From JAAYLC01 sp035654795 (GTDB lineage: Bacteria; Bacteroidota; Bacteroidia; Flavobacteriales; Flavobacteriaceae), in contig DASRWC010000001.1 of the NCBI GenBank assembly GCA_035654795.1, positions 1 through 12,936 of the forward strand: DNA of 12,936 nucleotides, read 5' to 3'. Shown piece by piece: positions 1 to 6,518 of this stretch. The position numbers were made by a program, and so were the translations under genes. Positions within the stretch are counted from its first letter, which is position 1, and each line of letters starts with the position of its first letter. Below the pieces are notes generated by a model, which was given only the letters and a program-made list of their open reading frames with translations, made no database searches and was not told the DNA's origin.

Positions 1-587
1 TCGATCATCAAAATAGCTTCCTCCGCTTCCCTTTCGTTATAGGATGCTGCGATCTTATTCCTCCAGTTATTCAATAAAGACTGTACAAAACGCGAATCAT
101 CAGGACTCAAAAAATCATAATTACCGCGCTCATTTTTCTCGCCCGAAATGATCATTGATAAAGGGCGAGTTACTATCTGAGAGATTTCATTATCGCTCTT
201 TTGGTTGAGTGGATTGTTCTTGGAGACAATGGACTGAACCTTGAATATCGCTTTCGATTTCCGATCGGCAATCACAATCTCTTCCGATCGAAAAAGACCC
301 TCCACAAAAGTTCTTGATGCCTCAGGCAAGTGAAATGCGATAGTAAATTCAGCTTTGGGATTTAATAACCTCATCCGGTCTCCTTCTCGTTTAAATTTCG
401 TGTTCAAATCCGAAAAAGTGAAAAATTTAAATCCCTTACCATAGCCTTTTTCATGAAGGAATTGAGCATATTCTGCATTACCCTTACTCAGAATTTTGTA
501 AATAGCCGAACTCAACGGATATTGATAATTAATCGGGAGCACCGATAAATTGTAATCTGTATTGTATAGTTGAATCTGAAATCTCAT
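1..587 (-). CDS. cas6: CRISPR-associated endoribonuclease Cas6 (partial, N-terminal 195 codons)
   Basis: Reading the minus strand from the ATG at 587 gives an open frame to the window edge, so the C-terminal part, including the Gly-rich loop, is missing. Cas6 cleaves pre-crRNA within repeats to make mature guides in type I and III CRISPR systems. The N-terminus starts MRFQIQL, followed by LPINYQYPLSSAIYKIL (residues 17-33), YAQFLHEKGY (40-49) and FKFFTFSDL (53-61), the usual N-terminal Cas6 blocks. By comparison with Pyrococcus Cas6 (Tyr31, His46, Lys52), the likely catalytic residues here are Tyr30, His45 and Lys51 or Lys54. A later segment, VEGLFRSEEIVIA, also fits the first ferredoxin-like domain. 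No other cas gene precedes it, so it may be the first gene of a leftward cas operon. A weak -7-like box, TATATTTA, lies at 607-614 on this strand. CRISPR subtype cannot be judged from this fragment. Confidence 0.9.
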   Translation of the reverse strand, partial: MRFQIQLYNTDYNLSVLPINYQYPLSSAIYKILSKGNAEYAQFLHEKGYGKGFKFFTFSDLNTKFKREGDRMRLLNPKAEFTIAFHLPEASRTFVEGLFRSEEIVIADRKSKAIFKVQSIVSKNNPLNQKSDNEISQIVTRPLSMIISGEKNERGNYDFLSPDDSRFVQSLLNNWRNKIAASYNEREAEEAILMI

Positions 588-647
588 TCGTTTTGTTATA
601 AAATGTTAAATATACCCTAAAAACATAGCTCCCTAAAATCCATAAGC

Positions 648-779
648 TCACTCTTTTACGTAATTAGATGCATGACAAAGTCTCTCCAGCAATTCTGTCT
701 TTGAAATTGAACAAGTGCTGCTAAGAATTTTCACAAGAGCTTCCAATCTTTTTATTTGACCGCAGCATGTTTCAAACAT
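648..779 (-). CDS. Small 43-residue ORF upstream of cas6, unknown
   Basis: This ATG-to-TGA frame ends 60 bp before the cas6 start on the same strand. The product begins MFETCCGQIKRLEALVKIL and continues with an SISKTELLERL segment. The alternation of leucines with charged residues looks like an amphipathic helix followed by the start of a helix-turn-helix, as at the N-termini of some transcriptional regulators. It could be a real small protein, the remnant of a truncated regulator next to the cas operon, or a chance ORF. It carries three cysteines and no recognisable complete domain. The call rests only on amino-acid composition and position. Confidence 0.25.
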   Translation of the reverse strand: MFETCCGQIKRLEALVKILSSTCSISKTELLERLCHASNYVKE

Positions 780-801
780 ACACCACTATTTTAAGAAAAA
801 A

Positions 802-817
802 TTACGGTTTCCCGTAA
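802..817. repeat. Palindrome TTACGG-N4-CCGTAA, copy 1
   Basis: The sequence TTACGGTTTCCCGTAA has perfect 6-bp arms around a 4-base centre. Its reverse complement, TTACGGGAAACCGTAA, shares the core TACGGGAAA(A)CCGTA with the palindrome at 1148-1164, which lies in the opposite orientation. It could be a protein-binding operator or a small REP-like hairpin. Confidence 0.55.
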
Positions 818-1147
818 AAGTCAAATAAAAATGGCTGAGATCTTCCTATTACCGTATATTTTTGTCAAGAACACGATTTAATAAGATGATTGTGTTTAAA
901 AATGGTTATGATTTGTTCCTTGGGAATCCCATTCACAATTATTAAAAGCTAAGGTTTTTTATTTCTCTATTGCTTTATGGGTGTCCGGGTTTGTAGTTCA
1001 AGATGTTTAGATATTACTAATGCTATAAAACAAATCAATAGGTGGAGCTTGATTGGTTCTTCTTAATAATGAAATATGAGTCTGGTTTGCAATTATTCGA
1101 ACTTCTTCTTCTCGCAACCAAATATCCGCTTATTCAGGCAAATTTTA

Positions 1148-1164
1148 CTACGGGAAAACCGTAG
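1148..1164. repeat. Palindrome CTACGG-N5-CCGTAG, copy 2
   Basis: The sequence CTACGGGAAAACCGTAG has perfect 6-bp arms around GAAAA. It is the inverted partner of the palindrome at 802-817, differing mainly by one extra A in the centre and by the outermost base pair. It lies about 100 bp beyond the 3' end of tnaA. Confidence 0.55.
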
Positions 1165-1235
1165 AACTCTGAATCATCACTAAAGTAATTATAAAGAGGA
1201 CTTCCGGGCCGGGTGAAAAACTTGCCCGATCTTAT

Positions 1236-1271
1236 TTCTTTTCTAAAAGAAGCAATAGGATAGGCTATTGC
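1236..1271 (-). terminator. Probable intrinsic terminator of tpl-tnaA
   Basis: On the minus strand a perfect 7-bp inverted repeat, GCAATAG (1265-1271) and CTATTGC (1252-1258), with a 6-base loop overlaps the tnaA stop codon. It is followed directly by TTCTTTT. The stem is short and only partly GC, so termination may be inefficient. The T-run also forms part of a second weak hairpin, TTCTTT-TCTA-AAAGAA, at 1236-1251. Confidence 0.5.
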
Positions 1272-2635
1272 AATACTTCCATCTTGGCCGTGAAATGACG
1301 TAGCAAAGGAGTTTCGTAAGTTATTTTGTAGCCTCTATATTCATCTCTGTTTTGAAATACCTCAATTATTTTTTCACAGACATAGTCGATATGACTCTGA
1401 GTATAGACTCTTCGGGGAATGGCCAGGCGAACCAGTTCCATATCCGGAGAGATATGATTTCCATTGGAATCATATTTTCCAAACATTAATGAACCGATTT
1501 CCACACCTCGTATTCCTCCTGCTATGTAAAGTGCATTAACCAATGCTACTCCGGGTAATTCTTCGGGTTTTATGTGGGGAAGAAAAGATTTCGCATCTAA
1601 ATAAATGGCATGACCACCTGTGGGAAGCATCATAGGCACACCGGCAGCGGTCAATTTCTCTCCCATATATTCTATACTTCGAATGCGATACCGTAAATAG
1701 TTTTCATCCAATACTTCTTCCAGACCTTGGGCAATGGCCTCCAGATCTCTTCCGGCAAGACCGCCGTAAGTAGGAAACCCTTCAGTAATAATTAGATCAT
1801 TTCTTGAAAGTTCGGCGAGTTTGTCGTTGTTCAATGCAAGAAATCCTCCCATATTAACCAATGCATCTTTTTTTGCACTCATAGTACAGCCATCGGCCAA
1901 CGAGAAAATTTCTTGTGCTATTTCTAAAATAGTTTTGTGGGAGTAACCTTTTTCTCTTTTCTTTATAAAGAAGGCGTTTTCTGCGAAACGACAGGCATCA
2001 ATGAAAAATAAAATGTTGTATTTCTTGCAAATAGCAGCAACATCCTTCAGGTTTCTCATAGAAACGGGTTGTCCTCCGCCGGAATTATTGGTAATTGTCA
2101 CGACGCACATAGGAATATTTTCGGCACCGGTATCCCGGATGAATTTTTCCAATGCTATGGTATCTATATTTCCTTTAAAATCGGCTATCAGACTTGGATT
2201 TTTTCCTTCGGATGTAAGTAAATCTATTGCTTCTGCACCCGAATGCTCTATATTGCCTCGAGTAGTATCGAAAAATGAATTGCTGACGAAAAACTTCCCT
2301 TTACCGCCCAGCAATGTGAAAATAATTTTTTCCGCTGCTCTGCCTTGATGTGTCGGAATTATGTGTTTATACCCGGTTATTTTTCGAACGGCATCTTGGA
2401 ACCTAAAAAAACTTGGAGAACCGGCATATGCTTCGTCTCCAAGCATTATTCCCGCCCATTGTTGGGCACTCATAGCCGATGTTCCGCTGTCGGTCAGTAA
2501 ATCGATAATGACATTGTCCGATTCAATTAGAAAAACATTGTAGGCTGCCGCTTTAAGAATCTCTACTCGCTGGTGGCGCGTTGTAAATTTGATTGGCTCT
2601 ACAGATTTGATTTTGAAAGGTTCGATAATAGCCAT
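1265..2635 (-). CDS. tnaA: Tryptophanase (L-tryptophan indole-lyase)
   Basis: This PLP-dependent beta-eliminating lyase of the cytosol converts L-tryptophan to indole, pyruvate and ammonium. The 456-residue protein is close to family length (E. coli TnaA, 471). Visible landmarks are IDLLTDSGT (44-52), GDEAYAGS with Tyr70, PTHQGRAAE (94-102) and the Schiff-base motif MSAKKD with Lys256. Residues that separate tryptophanase from tyrosine phenol-lyase are of the tryptophanase type: Asp123 in FFDTT (E. coli Asp137), Ile380 in GVEIG (Ile396) and His447 in LRHFTA (His463). The start is an ATG with a normal family N-terminus (EPFKIKSVEPIK). It lies 31 bp downstream of tpl on the same strand with no promoter visible between them, so it is probably cotranscribed. 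Calling it a second tyrosine phenol-lyase would contradict these residues. Confidence 0.9.
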   Translation of the reverse strand: MAIIEPFKIKSVEPIKFTTRHQRVEILKAAAYNVFLIESDNVIIDLLTDSGTSAMSAQQWAGIMLGDEAYAGSPSFFRFQDAVRKITGYKHIIPTHQGRAAEKIIFTLLGGKGKFFVSNSFFDTTRGNIEHSGAEAIDLLTSEGKNPSLIADFKGNIDTIALEKFIRDTGAENIPMCVVTITNNSGGGQPVSMRNLKDVAAICKKYNILFFIDACRFAENAFFIKKREKGYSHKTILEIAQEIFSLADGCTMSAKKDALVNMGGFLALNNDKLAELSRNDLIITEGFPTYGGLAGRDLEAIAQGLEEVLDENYLRYRIRSIEYMGEKLTAAGVPMMLPTGGHAIYLDAKSFLPHIKPEELPGVALVNALYIAGGIRGVEIGSLMFGKYDSNGNHISPDMELVRLAIPRRVYTQSHIDYVCEKIIEVFQNRDEYRGYKITYETPLLRHFTAKMEVLQ

Positions 2636-2666
2636 GAGATTTTTTTATAATAGAATTAGTGAGGTA

Positions 2667-4049
2667 TTATTTAATTGGTTCAAATCGTGCAGTAAAGAAC
2701 CGTAATTGCTTGGGCTCATACACAAAACGAAGTGCCGGAATACTTTCTTTGTTTTTGAATAAATTAATTACAGCATCGGCAACAACATCCATGTGACGGT
2801 AAGTGTAAACTCGTCGCGGAATAGTAAGGCGAACAGTTTCAAGTTTTGGGGCATGATTCTTACCGGTTTTTGAATCTCTGCCTGCCGAAATTATTCCACG
2901 CTCCATACTTCTAACTCCGCTTTCTATATACAAGCTTGCTGCCAGTGACTGGGCGGGAAATTGTTCCTGAGTCAGGTGAGGACAGAATCGACGCGCATCT
3001 AAAAAAACGGCATGACCACCAATGGGTTGAATAATAGGAACTCCTGCTTCCAATAAACGATCCCCGAGATAACGAACTTGTTTTACACGGTGCTCGATAT
3101 ATTCAAGTTGCATGGATTCTTCCAGCCCTATTGCCAGAGCTTCCATGTCGCGCCCTGTCATTCCTCCGTAAGAAGGCATGCCTTCATAAACCACAACAAG
3201 CTCCTTGGCCTCCAGAAATAAATCTTCGTCGTTCACACAAAGAAAACCACCAATATTCACTATTCCATCCTTTTTACCGCTCATGGTGCAGCCGTCAGAA
3301 TAACTGAACATTTCCCGAACGATCTCTTTTATCGATTTATCCGAATATCCTTCTTCCTGTTCTTTTATAAAAAAGGCATTTTCTATACATCGGGTTGCAT
3401 CAAAAAACACTTTAATTCCATGCTTTTCTGTAAGTTGTCGAACATCGCGCATATTTTTCATAGATACCGGTTGTCCGCCCGCAAGATTTACTGTCACTGC
3501 AAGACATACGTAAGCAATGTTTTCTGCTCCCTTCTCATTTATCAACGCTTCAAGTTTTTCAAGATTGACATCTCCTTTGAAGGGAATATCAAGGGAGGCA
3601 TCATGCGCTTCATCACAAATAACATCTATAAATATCCCTCCGTTTCGTTCCTGATGGTATCGTGTAGTGGTAAAATACATGTTTCCCGGGATGTATTGTC
3701 CGGGTTTTATAGCAATTTGAGAAAGAATATTTTCTGCCCCTCGTCCCTGATGGGTCGGAACTATATATTTAAACCCAAAATTCTCCTGTACTACTTTCTC
3801 TAGATGAAAGAAATTACGGCTTCCGGCATAAGCTTCATCGCCACGCATCATTCCTGCCCATTGCAGGTCACTCATCGCATTGGTTCCGCTGTCAGTGAGC
3901 AGATCAATATAAACATCCTCTGAAGAAATCAAGAATGTATTGTAGCCGGCGTCTTTTATTACTTGGAGACGTTCAGCTCGTGAAATCATCTTTACGTATT
4001 CAATACTCTTAATACGAAAGGGTTCGGCGGGATATTTGGAAAGATTCAA
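2667..4049 (-). CDS. tpl: Tyrosine phenol-lyase (beta-tyrosinase)
   Basis: This PLP enzyme cleaves L-tyrosine to phenol, pyruvate and ammonium. The 460-residue protein follows the Citrobacter enzyme throughout with a constant +3 offset: Tyr74 (Tyr71), Thr127 in MYFTTTR (Thr124), Lys260 in MSGKKD (PLP Lys257), Arg384 in SMERGIISAGR (Arg381, which contacts substrate) and Phe451 in LRFFTARF (Phe448). These are the tyrosine phenol-lyase states at the positions where tryptophanase differs. The start is TTG at 4049: no in-frame ATG exists between the upstream stop (TAA at 4062-4064) and codon 21, and the conserved YPAEPFRIKS lies at residues 6-15, so it must be included. A Bacteroidetes-type -7 box lies about 30 bp upstream. 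It is the first gene of a probable tpl-tnaA unit, divergent from the SUF cluster. Confidence 0.93.
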   Translation of the reverse strand: MNLSKYPAEPFRIKSIEYVKMISRAERLQVIKDAGYNTFLISSEDVYIDLLTDSGTNAMSDLQWAGMMRGDEAYAGSRNFFHLEKVVQENFGFKYIVPTHQGRGAENILSQIAIKPGQYIPGNMYFTTTRYHQERNGGIFIDVICDEAHDASLDIPFKGDVNLEKLEALINEKGAENIAYVCLAVTVNLAGGQPVSMKNMRDVRQLTEKHGIKVFFDATRCIENAFFIKEQEEGYSDKSIKEIVREMFSYSDGCTMSGKKDGIVNIGGFLCVNDEDLFLEAKELVVVYEGMPSYGGMTGRDMEALAIGLEESMQLEYIEHRVKQVRYLGDRLLEAGVPIIQPIGGHAVFLDARRFCPHLTQEQFPAQSLAASLYIESGVRSMERGIISAGRDSKTGKNHAPKLETVRLTIPRRVYTYRHMDVVADAVINLFKNKESIPALRFVYEPKQLRFFTARFEPIK

Positions 4050-4078
4050 AACGTAGATAATTTAAAAACCAATTAAGA

Positions 4079-4086
4079 CAAATTTA
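4079..4086 (-). promoter_or_regulatory. Predicted -7 promoter box of tpl
   Basis: TAAATTTG on the minus strand matches the Bacteroidetes -7 consensus TAnnTTTG. Transcription would start near 4072, giving a leader of about 20 nt before the TTG start. No good TTG-type -33 box lies at the expected distance. Confidence 0.45.
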
Positions 4087-4646
4087 TCTTAAATTTTCTT
4101 TCCATAAATGATAAAAATCATAATTTGGCAATTTTTTTAAATCGACCGGTCACATAACAGTATGAATTGCTTTGTTCCAATTTAATCTGATCCATTAAAA
4201 AAATGACAACGCCGTGGTTATTGAAACGCCTGCCTACCTCTTGCTACTGTATTGCTGTCAAGATTAAATTCTCCTCAAGTGGAAATTACGTAGGTCAATT
4301 TTTTCTTCTTAGAGTTGGCATCCTACGTTTGATTGTTTGTATAGATTAAAGATTTCTGATGAAAATCCGGCAGAAATATCGATCATGGCGGTTGGTTTCA
4401 TATTAGTTCTTTCAGCCAATGATAAATATCCTTTCCGGCTTCGGGTTTGATCTGTCTTTCCACTTGATTTGCTGAAACCGGATACAAAGCCGTTGTCGCC
4501 AATCTTTCCAATGTGTATGCCATGAATGCTCTTTCTATGACTGGTTAGGATGTTTAGAATCCACAGAAATAACATTTCAATACCACTTTCGGTGCACCAT
4601 TTTGACATAGAAAGAATCTAATTCCTATGGCAAAACAAGTTAATTA
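4087..4646. other. Intergenic stretch with only small, possibly decayed ORFs
   Basis: About 560 bp separate the divergent tpl and SUF promoters. On the minus strand, coding-like amino-acid composition moves between frames. A 99-codon frame spans 4309-4608, and in its middle another frame (4398-4523) reads more like protein. Nearer tpl a short open stretch (about 4126-4248) has a segment resembling part of a LytTR domain, without an adequate start. The pattern suits remnants of one or more old genes, or noncoding DNA with chance ORFs. I recognise no RNA gene or mobile-element end here. Confidence 0.4.
4398..4523 (-). CDS. Small 41-residue ORF, unknown
   Basis: The frame runs ATG at 4523 to TGA at 4400-4398. 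The product begins MAYTLERLATTALYPVSANQ and ends KDIYHWLKELI. It looks protein-like, but I recognise no family. Its TGA overlaps the ATG of a further 30-codon frame (4401 down to 4309) as ATGA, an arrangement typical of translational coupling; alternatively the two are pieces of one gene split by a frameshift. It overlaps a 99-codon frame at 4309-4608 that shows no family resemblance. It may be a pseudogene fragment. Confidence 0.2.
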   Translation of the reverse strand: MAYTLERLATTALYPVSANQVERQIKPEAGKDIYHWLKELI

Positions 4647-4649
4647 ATG

Positions 4650-4657
4650 TATCTTTG
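4650..4657 (+). promoter_or_regulatory. Predicted -7 promoter box of the SUF operon
   Basis: TATCTTTG is an exact match to TAnnTTTG, 29 bp before the carrier-gene ATG at 4686. It overlaps an upstream in-frame ATG at 4647, which would therefore lie before the transcription start. The box is followed, after four bases, by GCTAATTTAG (4662-4671), which recurs at the same distance from the higBA -7 box. No clear -33 box is seen. Confidence 0.55.
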
Positions 4658-4685
4658 CCACGCTAATTTAGAATTATTCTATTTT

Positions 4686-5015
4686 ATGATAAAGGTGAGT
4701 GAAAGCGCAAAGTCAAAGATTGCGCAGCTAATGGTCGAAGATGGTTTTAATATTTCGGACGATTTTGTCCGAGTTGGCGTCAAGAGCGGAGGATGCTCCG
4801 GCTTGAGTTATGACCTGAAATTTGATAAAGAAATGGGTCAAGATGACAAGCTTTTTGAAGACGGTGGTGTAAAGATTGCTGTTGACAAGAAGAGTTTTTT
4901 GTATTTGGTTGGGACTACACTAGAATACAGTGGTGGGTTGAATGGTAAGGGTTTTGTTTTTCAAAATCCGAATGCCAACAGAACCTGCGGCTGTGGAGAA
5001 TCATTTTCACTTTAA
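4686..5015 (+). CDS. sufA: A-type iron-sulfur carrier (SufA/IscA/HesB family)
   Basis: This small cytosolic carrier accepts Fe-S clusters from the SUF scaffold and passes them to target proteins. The 109-residue product has the three family cysteines: Cys37 in GGCSGLSY, and Cys101 and Cys103 in the C-terminal CGCGESF. The frame is open from an ATG at 4647, but the start at 4686 is preferred: MIKVSESAKSKI is the normal family N-terminus, and the predicted -7 box (4650-4657) overlaps the upstream ATG. It heads the SUF cluster, 51 bp before sufB. It could equally be named iscA or erpA by similarity; the sufA name rests on context. Confidence 0.9.
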   Translation: MIKVSESAKSKIAQLMVEDGFNISDDFVRVGVKSGGCSGLSYDLKFDKEMGQDDKLFEDGGVKIAVDKKSFLYLVGTTLEYSGGLNGKGFVFQNPNANRTCGCGESFSL

Positions 5016-5031
5016 AAACAATTACTAATCC

Positions 5032-5048
5032 TCAAGTCTTCCACTTGA
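5032..5048 (+). other. Small hairpin between sufA and sufB
   Basis: TCAAGT-CTTCC-ACTTGA is a perfect 6-bp stem with a 5-base loop, 18 bp before the sufB ATG. No T-run follows, so it is not a standard terminator. It might affect mRNA processing or sufB translation, or be chance. Confidence 0.3.
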
Positions 5049-5066
5049 AAGAGAACAAAGGGAACT

Positions 5067-6512
5067 ATGAAATATACTGAAGACGATTTAAAACGCGAAT
5101 TGGAAACCAAAGAATATGAGTATGGTTTCTTTACAGATATTGAATCGGAAACGTTTCCGCCGGGACTTAATGAAGATGTTATCCGTGCGATTTCCGAAAA
5201 GAAAGAAGAGCCTGAATGGATGACCGAATGGCGTCTCCAGGCTTTTAGATATTGGCAGACGATGGAGGAGCCGGATTGGGCAAATGTGCATTATAAGAAA
5301 CCAGATTTTCAAGCCATTTCCTATTATTCTGCTCCCACCAAGAAACCAAAATACAACTCCATGGATGAAGTGGACCCTGAACTTTTGGACACCTTCAAAC
5401 GTTTGGGAATTCCGCTTGAAGAGCAAAAGCATCTTGCGGGTGTGGCGGTTGATGTGGTTATGGATTCCGTTTCGGTAGCCACCACTTTTCAGGAAACTCT
5501 CGGTAAACTGGGAATTATTTTCTGTCCGATTTCTGAAGCCATTCGAAAATATCCGGATTTGGTTCGCAAATATCTCGGCACTGTTGTGCCGCCACGAGAT
5601 AACTTTTACGCAGCATTAAACAGCGCCGTATTCAGCGACGGATCTTTCTGTTATATTCCGAAAGGGGTAAAATGTCCGATGGAACTTTCTACCTATTTCC
5701 GCATCAATCAGGGCGGAACCGGGCAGTTTGAAAGGACACTTGTTATTGCCGACGAAGGAAGTTATGTGAGTTACCTTGAAGGATGTACCGCGCCAAGTCG
5801 TGATGAAAATCAACTTCACGCTGCTGTGGTGGAATTGATTGCTTTGGATGATTCCGAAATAAAATATTCTACTGTTCAAAACTGGTTCCCCGGAGATAAA
5901 GACGGAAAAGGGGGAGTTTTCAACTTTGTAACCAAACGCGGTCTTGCAGAGAAAAACGCTAAGATTTCTTGGACTCAGGTAGAAACCGGAAGTGCGGTGA
6001 CCTGGAAATATCCGAGCTGTATTCTGAAAGGAGACAATTCAATAGGAGAATTTTATTCGGTTGCCGTTACCAACAACTATCAACAAGCCGACACCGGAAC
6101 AAAAATGATTCACATCGGGAAAAACACGAAAAGCACCATTATTTCAAAAGGAATTTCAGCAGGATATTCGCAAAACAGCTATCGCGGATTGGTGAAGATT
6201 CATCCGTCTGCCGAGAATGCTCGAAATTTTTCTGAATGTGATTCACTTTTGATGGGGAATAAATGTGGAGCACACACGTTCCCGTATATCGAAGCACGAA
6301 ATAAAACGGCGCAAATTGAGCACGAAGCCACTACCAGTAAAATTGGTGAGGACCAGATTTTCTATTGCAACCAACGCGGAATTGACACTGAAAAAGCTAT
6401 TGCTTTAATTGTCAACGGATTTAGCAAGGAGGTGTTAAATAAGTTGCCGATGGAATTTGCCGTTGAGGCACAGAAACTTTTGGAAATCAGCCTTGAAGGC
6501 AGCGTTGGCTAA
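5067..6512 (+). CDS. sufB: Fe-S cluster scaffold subunit SufB
   Basis: SufB is the core scaffold of the SufBC2D complex, where sulfur from SufE and iron are assembled into a cluster. The 481-residue protein contains the conserved beta-helix core and ends in the typical C-terminal helical domain. Near-invariant SufB stretches include NFSECDSLLMG, CGAHTFPY, EHEATTSKIGEDQ and EFAVEAQKLL. Counting from the aligned C-terminus, Cys391 and Glu420 correspond to E. coli Cys405 and Glu434, the residues implicated in cluster assembly at the SufB-SufD interface. The ATG start gives the usual N-terminus (KYTEDDLKRELETKEYEYGF). Its stop is followed after 6 bp by a lipoprotein gene rather than directly by sufC. 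Confidence 0.97.
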   Translation: MKYTEDDLKRELETKEYEYGFFTDIESETFPPGLNEDVIRAISEKKEEPEWMTEWRLQAFRYWQTMEEPDWANVHYKKPDFQAISYYSAPTKKPKYNSMDEVDPELLDTFKRLGIPLEEQKHLAGVAVDVVMDSVSVATTFQETLGKLGIIFCPISEAIRKYPDLVRKYLGTVVPPRDNFYAALNSAVFSDGSFCYIPKGVKCPMELSTYFRINQGGTGQFERTLVIADEGSYVSYLEGCTAPSRDENQLHAAVVELIALDDSEIKYSTVQNWFPGDKDGKGGVFNFVTKRGLAEKNAKISWTQVETGSAVTWKYPSCILKGDNSIGEFYSVAVTNNYQQADTGTKMIHIGKNTKSTIISKGISAGYSQNSYRGLVKIHPSAENARNFSECDSLLMGNKCGAHTFPYIEARNKTAQIEHEATTSKIGEDQIFYCNQRGIDTEKAIALIVNGFSKEVLNKLPMEFAVEAQKLLEISLEGSVG

Positions 6513-6518
6513 AAAATT

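Larger units (their letters stand above)
780..1235. other. Gene-poor spacer between the cas6 side and tnaA
   Basis: About 450 bp with no convincing gene on either strand. The longest ATG-started frames are about 20-31 codons, with no recognisable features. It holds two related palindromes (802-817 and 1148-1164), described separately. No direct repeats with CRISPR-like spacing are present, although a cas gene lies just to the left. Confidence 0.6.

Noticed and set aside
1200..1230. GC-rich hairpin CGGGC...GCCCG near the tnaA end
   Set aside because: The loop is 14 bases and no T-run follows on either strand, so it is not supported as a terminator.
588..1264. Possible CRISPR array or leader next to cas6
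   Set aside because: No direct repeats with regular spacing occur here; the only repeats are the two short palindromes.
4126..4248. Minus-strand open stretch with residues resembling a LytTR domain (IKLEQSNSYCYV)
   Set aside because: It is only about 40 codons, lacks a good start, and the resemblance covers too few residues to name a gene; it is kept only as part of the decayed-region finding.
4309..4608. 99-codon minus-strand ORF
   Set aside because: It has no recognisable family, its composition is irregular, and a different frame inside it (4398-4523) looks more protein-like.
4647..4685. Extra 13 residues at the N-terminus of the A-type carrier
   Set aside because: They overlap the predicted -7 box and are not part of the family N-terminus.
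5088..5432. 114-codon minus-strand ORF opposite sufB
   Set aside because: It is a shadow frame of sufB with no recognisable features.
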